Shown one piece after another: positions 1 to 5,257 of a DNA stretch of 9,439 nucleotides. The notes under the pieces were generated by a model. The model made no database searches. It was not told the origin of the DNA and was given only the letters and a program-made list of their open reading frames with translations. Each line of letters begins with the position of its first letter. The stretch's first letter is position 1. The stretch is from contig CAMCWJ010000092.1 of NCBI GenBank assembly GCA_945882475.1, forward strand, positions 1 through 9,439, in the 5' to 3' direction. A program made the position numbers and the translations under genes. Source of the stretch: Bifidobacterium breve. Lineage in GTDB: Bacteria; Actinomycetota; Actinomycetes; Mycobacteriales; Mycobacteriaceae.

Positions 1-207
1 CTGATCGAGTGCGTCGCGGGTGGGCCTTGAGCCATCCGGGGTGCGCGCGGTCAGCGTGACCCGGGTGCCGCCCTGCAGGTCGATGCCGAGCTTGGGACTG
101 GCCTGCTTGTTTCCGGTCAGGAATACCAGCGCGTACACCCCGATCAGCAGGGCGAGAAACGCCGCCAGATAGCGGTACGGATGCACCGGCGCCGAAGACG
201 ATGCCAC
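1..207 (-). CDS. secD: Protein translocase subunit SecD, N-terminal fragment (cut by window edge)
   Basis: SecD works with SecF and YajC at the SecYEG channel and uses the proton motive force to help pull secreted proteins across the membrane. Only the first 69 codons are in the window. The visible protein starts VASSSAPVHPYRYL, with a short cytoplasmic tail. A hydrophobic segment follows at about residues 14-30 (first transmembrane helix). Then comes the conserved periplasmic entry motif LGIDLQGGTRV at about 40-50, the hallmark of SecD. The start is a GTG at 207-205, with an AGGAG ribosome binding site at 222-218, 10 nt upstream. This gives the family-typical short tail before the first helix. 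yajC lies 82 nt upstream on the same strand, the usual yajC-secD-secF order. The C-terminus is outside the window. Confidence 0.93.
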   Translation of the reverse strand, partial: MASSSAPVHPYRYLAAFLALLIGVYALVFLTGNKQASPKLGIDLQGGTRVTLTARTPDGSRPTRDALDQ

Positions 208-254
208 GTTGTTGTTTCTCCTAGGTCTGTGCCGCGAACCGCACGGGCGGTCGT

Positions 255-279
255 CGCCCCCCGCAAAGGGTACGGGGCG
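255..279 (-). other. GC-rich hairpin in the yajC-secD gap
   Basis: The 82-nt gap between yajC and secD (208-289) contains a small dyad. CCCCG at 259-263 pairs with CGGGG at 273-277 around a 9-nt loop, and CG at 255-256 can extend it against the CG at 278-279 with bulged bases. There is no T-tract after it on the minus strand, so it is not a canonical intrinsic terminator. It could be an attenuator, an RNA-processing site, or chance in high-GC DNA. The rest of the gap holds only the secD ribosome binding site. Confidence 0.25.
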
Positions 280-289
280 TGTCGGGCGA

Positions 290-604
290 TCAGTCGTTGG
301 ACAGGCGGTCCGAGTCGCTGCCGGTCAATTCGGCCCCCTGCGATTCCGGCTCGATCCGGTTGCGGATCGCGAGTTTCATCCACTGGGTGACCACTCCGGG
401 AGCGATCTCGAGGTCCACGGTGTCCTCGCCGACCGTCGTGATGACGGCATGCAGGCCCGACGTGGTAGTCACCCGGTCACCGACCCGCAGCGAGTTCTGG
501 AGATCAATGGTGGCCTGCACGGCTTTGCGCTGGCGGCGCGAGGTGAAGTAAAAGAACACCCCCAGGATGATCATCAGAGGCAGGAAGCTGATCAGTGTCT
601 CCAT
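290..604 (-). CDS. yajC: Sec translocon accessory subunit YajC
   Basis: YajC is a small membrane protein that associates with SecD-SecF at the preprotein translocase; it is not essential in model bacteria. The 104-residue product begins METLISFLPLMIILG. It has one N-terminal transmembrane helix (about residues 5-20), then the basic cluster SRRQRK (about 22-27) that fixes an N-out/C-in orientation. The cytoplasmic domain follows with the signature LRVGDRVTTTSGL (about 39-51) and the continuation VDLEIAPGVVTQW. The C-terminal tail (LTGSDSDRLSND) is acidic and polar and probably disordered. Length and domain order fit the family. The start is ATG at 604-602, with a purine-rich AAAGAGA a few bases upstream. 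It lies 5' of secD on the same strand, and its upstream region faces a divergent nitroreductase gene. Confidence 0.93.
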   Translation of the reverse strand: METLISFLPLMIILGVFFYFTSRRQRKAVQATIDLQNSLRVGDRVTTTSGLHAVITTVGEDTVDLEIAPGVVTQWMKLAIRNRIEPESQGAELTGSDSDRLSND

Positions 605-727
605 CGCGGCGTCTCTTTCGGTTCGTCGATCCAGGACCGCCAGTCACGGGCCCACGCCTGACAAGTGTGCCATTGGCCGCGCAGACAGCGCATTGCCCCG
701 GCGGCAAGCAACGCCGAAGATGGCCCG
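605..727. other. Divergent intergenic region between yajC and the nitroreductase gene
   Basis: This 123-bp spacer must hold the yajC promoter (minus) and any promoter for the nitroreductase gene (plus). It contains no TA dinucleotide, so no TANNNT -10 element of the usual mycobacterial sigA type can be placed on either strand. The minus strand has TTGTCAG near 660, resembling a -35 of the damage-inducible PafBC class, but no TA-containing hexamer follows at the required 8-nt spacing. No ribosomal leader or RNA gene is recognisable. Confidence 0.4.
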
Positions 728-1408
728 ATGGACCTGATTGAGACCCTGCGGACCACCGGCGCGGTTCGCGAGTTCACCGACGAACCGGTCGGGGACGACG
801 TCCTGACGCGGGTGCTCGACACCGCCCGATTCGCCCCCAGTGGCGCCAACGCCCAGGCTTGGCATGTGGTCGTGGTCAAGGATCCGGCGATCCGAACGCG
901 ACTGCGGGAGTTGTATCTACCCGGCTGGCGCGATTATCTGGCGATGGGCGCTGCCGGACTGCGACCGTGGTCGCCCGTCAACGACTCCGCCGCCGAGTCC
1001 GCGGCGGTCGCGGCGGCACCGGCGGAACTCGAGGTGGCCGCCGCACAGGGATTCGCCGCGCAGTTCGACCGGGTGCCGGCCCTGCTGGTGGTATTCGCAG
1101 ATTTGGCGGCCCTGGCCGCGGTGGACCGCGATCTGGACCGATACTCCTTCGCCGGAGGAGCCTCGGTGTACCCGTTCGCGTGGAGCATCCTGCTGGCGGC
1201 CCGGACCGAGGGCCTCGGCGGCGTGCTCACCACGATGCTGATCCGCCAGGAGGACACGGTCAAGGCCCTCCTCGGCGCGCCCGCACAGTGGGCGGTGGCC
1301 GCGGCGATCGCTCTCGGCCATCCGGTGCGCCCGGCCCGGCGGTTGCGCCGAAGGCCGGTCGAATCCTTCGTCACGGTGGACCGAGTGGACGGGGCACCGC
1401 TGGGTTAG
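728..1408 (+). CDS. Nitroreductase-family flavoprotein
   Basis: The 226-residue product belongs to the FMN-dependent nitroreductase superfamily, enzymes that use NAD(P)H to reduce nitro compounds, quinones or related substrates. The physiological substrate cannot be read from sequence. Visible family marks are an N-terminal MDLIETLRTTGAVREFTDEPV (FMN phosphate-binding region, R14), then ARFAPSGANAQAWHVVVV (S38, N41, Q43, W45). GLGGVLTT follows at 162-169 and a C-terminal RRRPVESFV. These are characteristic of the subgroup with a late G-L-G-x-V-L-T-T motif. ATG 728 is chosen because the family motif starts there; a GTG at 665 would add 21 residues without family resemblance. The ribosome binding site is weak (GAAGA at 716-720). 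The gene is divergent from yajC and 61 nt upstream of gabT. No signal peptide or membrane segment is seen. Confidence 0.85.
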   Translation: MDLIETLRTTGAVREFTDEPVGDDVLTRVLDTARFAPSGANAQAWHVVVVKDPAIRTRLRELYLPGWRDYLAMGAAGLRPWSPVNDSAAESAAVAAAPAELEVAAAQGFAAQFDRVPALLVVFADLAALAAVDRDLDRYSFAGGASVYPFAWSILLAARTEGLGGVLTTMLIRQEDTVKALLGAPAQWAVAAAIALGHPVRPARRLRRRPVESFVTVDRVDGAPLG

Positions 1409-1411
1409 GCT
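1406..1411 (+). promoter_or_regulatory. Putative -10 element for gabT
   Basis: TAGGCT matches the TANNNT form of mycobacterial sigA-type -10 elements and overlaps the nitroreductase stop codon (TAG at 1406-1408). Transcription would start near 1418 and give a leader of about 50 nt containing the AGGAGA ribosome binding site (1458-1463). No convincing -35 lies at 17-19 nt; TGGACG at 1386-1391 is only 14 nt away. gabT may therefore have its own promoter as well as read-through from the upstream gene. Confidence 0.35.
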
Positions 1412-1469
1412 CGCAGCACGCGCCGCGAAGCGCCTGCCCCTTCGGCGAGGGAACGTCAGGAGACCATCC

Positions 1470-2810
1470 GTGAGCACCATCGAGCAGAGTCGCAAACTCG
1501 TCACGTCGATCCCCGGGCCCGCCTCCACCGATCTGGCCAAGCGCCGGGTCGCGGCGGTGTCGCGGTCGGTCGGGGTGACCATGCCGGTGTTCGCCGCACG
1601 CGCCGGCGGCGGCATCCTTGAGGACGTCGACGGCAACCGTTTCATCGACCTGGGTTCGGGCATCGCCGTCACGACCATCGGCAACTCCTCGCCGCGGGTA
1701 GTCGAGGCGGTCCGCGCACAGGTTGCCGACTTCACTCACACCTGCTTCATGGTGACGCCCTACGAGGAGTACATCGAGGTCGCCGAACATCTCAACCGGC
1801 TGACCCCGGGCTCCGGCGAGAAGCGCACGGCATTGTTCAACTCCGGCGCCGAAGCCGTCGAGAACGCCGTCAAGATCGCCCGCTCCTACACCGGCCGCAC
1901 CGCGGTGGTGGCGTTCGACCACGCCTACCACGGTCGGACCAACCTGACGATGGGACTGACAGCCAAGTCGATGCCCTACAAGAGCGGCTTCGGCCCGTTC
2001 GCCCCGGAGATCTACCGGGCCCCAATGTCGTACCCGTACCGCGACGGCCTCATCGACAAGGAATGGGGAACCAACGGCGAGTTGGCCGCCGAGCGCGCGC
2101 TGACGGTGATCGACAAGCAGATCGGCGCGGCGAACCTCGCCGCTCTCATCATCGAGCCCATCCAGGGCGAGGGCGGTTTCATCGTTCCCGCTCCTGGCTT
2201 CCTGCCGACGCTGCGCGCCTGGTGCACCGATAACGACGTGGTGTTCATCGCCGACGAGGTGCAGAGCGGGTTCGCCCGCAGTGGCGCGATGTTCGCCTGC
2301 GAGGACGAGGGCATCGAGCCCGATCTGATCATCACCGCCAAGGGCATCGCCGATGGCCTGCCGCTGTCGGCGGTCACCGGTAAGGCCGAGATCATGGACG
2401 CGCCGCACGTCAGCGGCCTCGGCGGCACCTACGGCGGCAACCCGCTGGCCTGCGCGGCGGCGTTGGCCACCATCGAGACCATCGAACTCGACGGGTTGCT
2501 CGACCGCGCCAAGCAGATCGAACGGCTGATGAAGGACCGGCTGCATCGGATGCAGTCCGACGATGACCGGATCGGTGACGTTCGCGGTCGCGGTGCCATG
2601 ATCGCCGTCGAGTTGGTGAAATCCGGCTCAGCAGAACCCGACCCGGACCTGACCAAGGCGCTGACCGCCGCCGCGCACGCCGCTGGCGTGATCGTCCTCA
2701 GCTGCGGCACGTTCGGCAATGTGCTGCGCTTCCTGCCGCCGCTGACCATCAGCGACGAGTTGCTCACCGAGGGTCTCGATGTGCTGGCGGAGATCCTCGC
2801 CGGGATCTGA
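1470..2810 (+). CDS. gabT: 4-aminobutyrate aminotransferase (GABA transaminase)
   Basis: GabT is a cytoplasmic class III, pyridoxal-phosphate-dependent aminotransferase. It moves the amino group of 4-aminobutyrate to 2-oxoglutarate, giving succinate semialdehyde and glutamate, and so feeds the GABA shunt. The 446-residue product is full length for the family (M. tuberculosis GabT is about 449). It closely resembles that protein throughout, e.g. FIDLGSGIAVTTIGNSSPRV and FDHAYHGRTNLTM. PLP contacts are visible: the phosphate-binding NSGAEAVE (N124-G126-A127), the aspartate of IADEVQSGFAR (D262), and the Schiff-base lysine of ITAKGIADGLPL (K291). The late GGTYGGNPLA and DVRGRGAMIAVEL motifs are also present. 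The start is GTG 1470, with AGGAGA at 1458-1463 and a 6-nt spacer. The gene converges on ruvB across an 87-nt gap that holds a long hairpin. No succinate-semialdehyde dehydrogenase gene is adjacent in this window. Confidence 0.95.
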   Translation: MSTIEQSRKLVTSIPGPASTDLAKRRVAAVSRSVGVTMPVFAARAGGGILEDVDGNRFIDLGSGIAVTTIGNSSPRVVEAVRAQVADFTHTCFMVTPYEEYIEVAEHLNRLTPGSGEKRTALFNSGAEAVENAVKIARSYTGRTAVVAFDHAYHGRTNLTMGLTAKSMPYKSGFGPFAPEIYRAPMSYPYRDGLIDKEWGTNGELAAERALTVIDKQIGAANLAALIIEPIQGEGGFIVPAPGFLPTLRAWCTDNDVVFIADEVQSGFARSGAMFACEDEGIEPDLIITAKGIADGLPLSAVTGKAEIMDAPHVSGLGGTYGGNPLACAAALATIETIELDGLLDRAKQIERLMKDRLHRMQSDDDRIGDVRGRGAMIAVELVKSGSAEPDPDLTKALTAAAHAAGVIVLSCGTFGNVLRFLPPLTISDELLTEGLDVLAEILAGI

Positions 2811-2821
2811 TCTCAAATCGC

Positions 2822-2882
2822 CGCGAGCGTGAAGCCTGTGCGAGCTTCGAGCCGGATCTTCGCAGAGGTTTCACAGTCGGCG
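2822..2882. repeat. Long imperfect dyad between convergent gabT and ruvB
   Basis: The 87-nt convergent gap is almost filled by one hairpin. GTGAAGCCTGTGC (2829-2841) pairs with GCAGAGGTTTCAC (2862-2874), with one mismatch and one G-T wobble. GAG at 2842-2844 continues inward against TTC at 2859-2861, one of its pairs being a G-T wobble. CGC at 2822-2824 and GCG at 2880-2882 close the outside. There is no T-run on either side. Position suggests a bidirectional transcription barrier for gabT and ruvB. The GC-rich arms also look like the dispersed intergenic palindromes seen in mycobacterial genomes, though only a genome search could show that. Confidence 0.55.
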
Positions 2883-2897
2883 TTGCGCAGAATCGTC

Positions 2898-3962
2898 CTA
2901 CTCGAACAACACGGGTTGGCCGAACCCGCCCGCCCCGGGCGGTGGCGTCATCCCGAGATGGGTCCAGGCCTGCGGGGTCGCCACCCGGCCACGCGGGGTT
3001 CGCGCGATCATGCCGGCGCGCACCAGGAACGGCTCGCACACCTCCTCGACGGTGGCGGCCTCCTCACCGACTGCGACGGCCAAGGTGGACACCCCGACCG
3101 GACCGCCGCCGAAGCTTCGAGTCAGCGCTGAGAGCACCGCCCGGTCGAGCCGGTCCAGGCCGAGTTCGTCGACGTCGTAGACAGCCAGGGCCGATTTGGC
3201 GATGTCGCGGGTGATGACGCCGTCGGCACGGACCTCGGCGAAGTCGCGCACGCGGCGCAGCAGTCGGTTGGCGATCCGTGGCGTGCCGCGCGATCGGCGG
3301 GCGATCTCGGACCCGGCCTCGGTGCCGAGTTCGATGCCCAGGATGCCGGCCGACCGGGCCAGCACGCGCTCCAGTTCGCTTGCGTCGTAGAAATCCATGT
3401 GCGCGGTGAACCCGAACCGGTCACGCAGTGGCCCGGTCAACGCGCCCGATCTGGTGGTGGCGCCGACGAGGGTGAACGGGGCGACTTCCAACGGAATCGA
3501 CGTCGCCCCAGGGCCTTTGCCCACCACCACGTCGACCCGGAAGTCCTCCATGGCCAGGTAGAGCATCTCCTCGGCAGGCCGGGCGATGCGGTGGATCTCG
3601 TCGATGAACAGCACGTCACCCTCGACGAGGTTGGACAGCATCGCCGCCAGATCGCCCGCCCGCTCCAATGCCGGGCCGGAGGTGACGCGCAGCGCTGAGC
3701 CGAGTTCGCTGGCGATGATCATCGCCAGCGAGGTCTTGCCCAGACCGGGCGGACCGGAGAGCAGGATGTGATCCGGTGTGCCGCCGCGGTTCTTGGCACC
3801 TTCTAGTACCAGCTGCAGCTGCTCGCGCACCCGCGGTTGTCCGATGAACTCCCCCAGCGAGCGCGGCCGCAGACTGGCGTCGATATCGCCCTCGCCGACC
3901 GTCAGCGCCGGCGATACTTCCCGTTCGGGCTCGTCGACGTCGTCGTCCTCAAAGCGGCCCAC
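2898..3962 (-). CDS. ruvB: Holliday junction branch-migration ATPase RuvB
   Basis: RuvB forms hexameric AAA+ motors that pull DNA through the RuvA-bound Holliday junction, driving branch migration in recombinational repair. The 354-residue product has the RuvB N-terminal signature RPRSLGEFIGQPRVREQL (about 32-49) and Walker A GPPGLGKTS (70-78, K76). Walker B is LFIDEIHR (118-125, D121/E122). The family beta-hairpin is near DFRVDVVVGKGPGA (140-153), sensor 1 is VGATTRSG (166-173), and the arginine-containing LRDRFG spans 179-184. Sensor 2 is in GTPRIANRLLRRVRDF, followed by the winged-helix DNA-binding domain. The start is GTG 3962, 3 nt after the ruvA stop, with GGGAAGAAG in the ruvA 3' end as ribosome binding site. 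The N-terminus carries an acidic stretch (FEDDDVDEPE), making it about 10 residues longer than my recollection of M. tuberculosis RuvB. I see no alternative start codon between it and the conserved region. Confidence 0.97.
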   Translation of the reverse strand: MGRFEDDDVDEPEREVSPALTVGEGDIDASLRPRSLGEFIGQPRVREQLQLVLEGAKNRGGTPDHILLSGPPGLGKTSLAMIIASELGSALRVTSGPALERAGDLAAMLSNLVEGDVLFIDEIHRIARPAEEMLYLAMEDFRVDVVVGKGPGATSIPLEVAPFTLVGATTRSGALTGPLRDRFGFTAHMDFYDASELERVLARSAGILGIELGTEAGSEIARRSRGTPRIANRLLRRVRDFAEVRADGVITRDIAKSALAVYDVDELGLDRLDRAVLSALTRSFGGGPVGVSTLAVAVGEEAATVEEVCEPFLVRAGMIARTPRGRVATPQAWTHLGMTPPPGAGGFGQPVLFE

Positions 3963-3965
3963 GGG

Positions 3966-4553
3966 TCACTTCTTCCCAAGCAGAGACAGCGCCGCACGCA
4001 GCGCGCTCGACGTGGTGGAGTCAGGATCGTCGGCAAGCACCTTGTCGCAGACGTCCTCGGCCTGCTTGATCGCAAAGCCAAGGCCGACAAGGGCTTCCAC
4101 TACCGGCCCGCGCACCGCATGCCCGACCGCCGCCGCTCCCCCGACGCTCGGCATGGCCCCGATCTTGTCGCGCAGTTCCAGCACCAGCCGTTCGGCACCG
4201 CGTTTACCGATGCCGGGCACCCTCGTCAGTGCGGCGACATCACCGTCGCCCAAGGCCCGGCGCAACGCGGTGGCGTCGTACACCGCCAGGGTGGCCAGTG
4301 CGATCTTCGGCCCCACGCCGGACACCCCGAGCAGGGTCAGGAAGAGGTCGCGGGCGTCATTGTCGACGAACCCGTACAGCGTCTGGGAGTCCTCACGCAC
4401 GACCATGGCGGTGACCAGCCGGGCTTCGGTACCCCGACGCAACGAGGCCAGCGTCGACGGCGTCGCCATCACCCGGTAGCCCACTCCGGCCGCCTCGATG
4501 ACGGCATGGTCGAGAGCGATTTCGAGCACCTCGCCGCGCACCGAGGCGATCAC
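3966..4553 (-). CDS. ruvA: Holliday junction DNA-binding protein RuvA
   Basis: RuvA tetramers hold the Holliday junction in a square-planar form and recruit RuvB hexamers and RuvC. The 195-residue product has the three expected domains. The N-terminal OB fold (MIASVRGEVLEI...) ends with the acidic pin in REDSQTLYGF (E54, D55), which keeps the junction arms apart. Two helix-hairpin-helix motifs follow, LLGVSGVGPKIALATL (74-89) and TRVPGIGKRGAERLVLEL (110-127). After a linker (SVGGAAAVGHAVRG) comes the C-terminal RuvB-binding domain, with EALVGLGFAIKQAEDVCDKV. The start is GTG 4553, overlapping the ruvC stop by 4 nt (GTGA), a typical translational-coupling arrangement. ruvB follows after 3 nt, so ruvC-ruvA-ruvB almost certainly form one transcript. 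Confidence 0.97.
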   Translation of the reverse strand: MIASVRGEVLEIALDHAVIEAAGVGYRVMATPSTLASLRRGTEARLVTAMVVREDSQTLYGFVDNDARDLFLTLLGVSGVGPKIALATLAVYDATALRRALGDGDVAALTRVPGIGKRGAERLVLELRDKIGAMPSVGGAAAVGHAVRGPVVEALVGLGFAIKQAEDVCDKVLADDPDSTTSSALRAALSLLGKK

Positions 4554-5128
4554 GTCGCACTCCTCGATACCTGCCGGGGTGCCGCCTTGAGCTTGGCCTG
4601 GTAGGCCCGGCGCTGTTCGGCAGCCTTCGCCTCGGCCTCGGCCATCCGGGCGATCATCGGCGCCCGCCAGCAGTGACAGATCGCCAGCGCCAGGGCGTCG
4701 GCGGCGTCCGCCGGAGTCGGCTTCTGTTGCAGCTCAAGGATTCTGGTGACCATCGCGGTGACTTGAGCCTTGTCGGCGTTGCCGTTACCGGTGACGGCGG
4801 CCTTGACCTCGCTGGGGGTGTGGAAGTGCACGTCGATACCGCGGCGCGCGGCGGCCAGGGCGATCACACCGCCGGCCTGCGCGGTACCCATCGCGGTGTT
4901 GGCGTTGTGGTTGGCGAACACCCGCTCGATCGCGAGCACATCGGGTGCGTGGGTGTCGAGCCAATGCTCGACCACGTCGCTGATGGCGAGCAGCCGCAAT
5001 TGCAGCGGATCGCCGGAAGGGGTACGCACCACATCGACGTCCAGCGCGGTGACCTTGCGGCCCCGGCCGGCCTCGATCACCGACAGACCGCAGCGCGTCA
5101 GCCCAGGGTCCACGCCCATAACCCGCAC
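4550..5128 (-). CDS. ruvC: Holliday junction resolvase RuvC (crossover junction endonuclease)
   Basis: RuvC is a dimeric Mg2+-dependent endonuclease that makes paired nicks in Holliday junctions to end recombinational repair. The 192-residue product has the RNase H-like fold signatures and all four catalytic acids: D7 in MGVDPGLTRCG, E68 in LAIERVF, and D141/D144 in PADAADALALAICH. Other conserved blocks are MGTAQAGGVIALAA (80-93) and VHFHTPSEVKAAVTGNG (100-116). The C-terminal tail after about residue 157 is Ala-, Glu- and Lys-rich. The start is GTG 5128-5126, preceded by GGAAGG (5140-5135) at a 6-nt spacing. It is first of the ruvCAB operon, and its promoter region carries a LexA box and a PafBC-type promoter. 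The upstream neighbour is a divergent molybdoenzyme gene, whereas in many bacteria yebC sits directly here. Confidence 0.97.
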   Translation of the reverse strand: MRVMGVDPGLTRCGLSVIEAGRGRKVTALDVDVVRTPSGDPLQLRLLAISDVVEHWLDTHAPDVLAIERVFANHNANTAMGTAQAGGVIALAAARRGIDVHFHTPSEVKAAVTGNGNADKAQVTAMVTRILELQQKPTPADAADALALAICHCWRAPMIARMAEAEAKAAEQRRAYQAKLKAAPRQVSRSAT

Positions 5129-5144
5129 GAATCGCCTTCCGACT

Positions 5145-5160
5145 ACGAACAGTTGTTCGA
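5145..5160 (-). promoter_or_regulatory. LexA (SOS) box upstream of ruvC
   Basis: On the minus strand this reads TCGAACAACTGTTCGT, one outer base away from the perfect mycobacterial/Gram-positive SOS palindrome TCGAAC-N4-GTTCGA. It lies 16 nt upstream of the ruvC GTG and covers the predicted transcription start (about 5155). Bound LexA would therefore block initiation until DNA damage triggers RecA-promoted LexA self-cleavage. ruvC is a recognised SOS gene in mycobacteria, which fits. Confidence 0.88.
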
Positions 5161-5161
5161 T

Positions 5162-5184
5162 ACCTTAGCGGCTGCCGCCGACAA
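5162..5184 (-). promoter_or_regulatory. ruvC promoter of the PafBC / RecA-independent damage-inducible type
   Basis: On the minus strand TTGTCGGCG (5184-5176) is followed by exactly 8 nt and then TAAGGT (5167-5162). This matches the actinobacterial RecA-independent promoter pattern TTGTCRGTG-N8-TANNNT, with one mismatch in the -35 part. That class is activated by the PafBC regulator. TAAGGT also fits an ordinary sigA -10, and the predicted start near 5155 lies inside the LexA box. The operon thus appears to be under both SOS and PafBC control. Confidence 0.7.
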
Positions 5185-5226
5185 CGCCCGGCAACGACAT
5201 GCCCCCGCTGTGTCCGGTTCGGCGGC

Positions 5227-5232
5227 TACGGT
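5227..5232 (+). promoter_or_regulatory. Putative -10 element for the molybdoenzyme gene
   Basis: TACGGT fits TANNNT and lies 31 nt upstream of the GTG start, leaving a short leader of about 19 nt that includes the strong ribosome binding site. No convincing -35 is seen 17-19 nt upstream (a C-rich stretch). It is offered because it is the best-placed TANNNT on the plus strand of this 129-bp divergent gap. Confidence 0.25.
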
Positions 5233-5245
5233 GTGCCTGGCGGCG

Positions 5246-5253
5246 AAGGAGGG
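5246..5253 (+). promoter_or_regulatory. Strong ribosome binding site fixing the molybdoenzyme start
   Basis: AAGGAGGG is a near-perfect Shine-Dalgarno sequence 4 nt before GTG 5258. It decides between that start and the long in-frame upstream extension. The extension would run antisense through ruvC and has no matching signal. Confidence 0.75.
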
Positions 5254-5257
5254 TGCG

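Noticed and set aside
640..664. PafBC-type promoter for yajC from TTGTCAG on the minus strand
   Set aside because: The hexamer at 8-nt spacing is GTGACT, not TANNNT, so the -10 half is absent.
665..727. Earlier GTG start for the nitroreductase
   Set aside because: The extra residues lack family similarity; the conserved MDLIETLRTT begins at ATG 728.
1371..2546. Long open frame antisense to gabT
   Set aside because: The opposite strand encodes full-length GabT with all PLP residues; this frame has no family resemblance and low-complexity composition.
2811..2897. Classical intrinsic terminator after gabT
   Set aside because: A strong dyad exists but neither strand has the following T-run, so only a U-tract-free barrier or repeat can be claimed.
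4673..5257. In-frame upstream extension of the molybdoenzyme
   Set aside because: It lies antisense to ruvC, has no oxidoreductase similarity, and the strong AAGGAGGG site plus the 4Fe-4S motif place the start at 5258.
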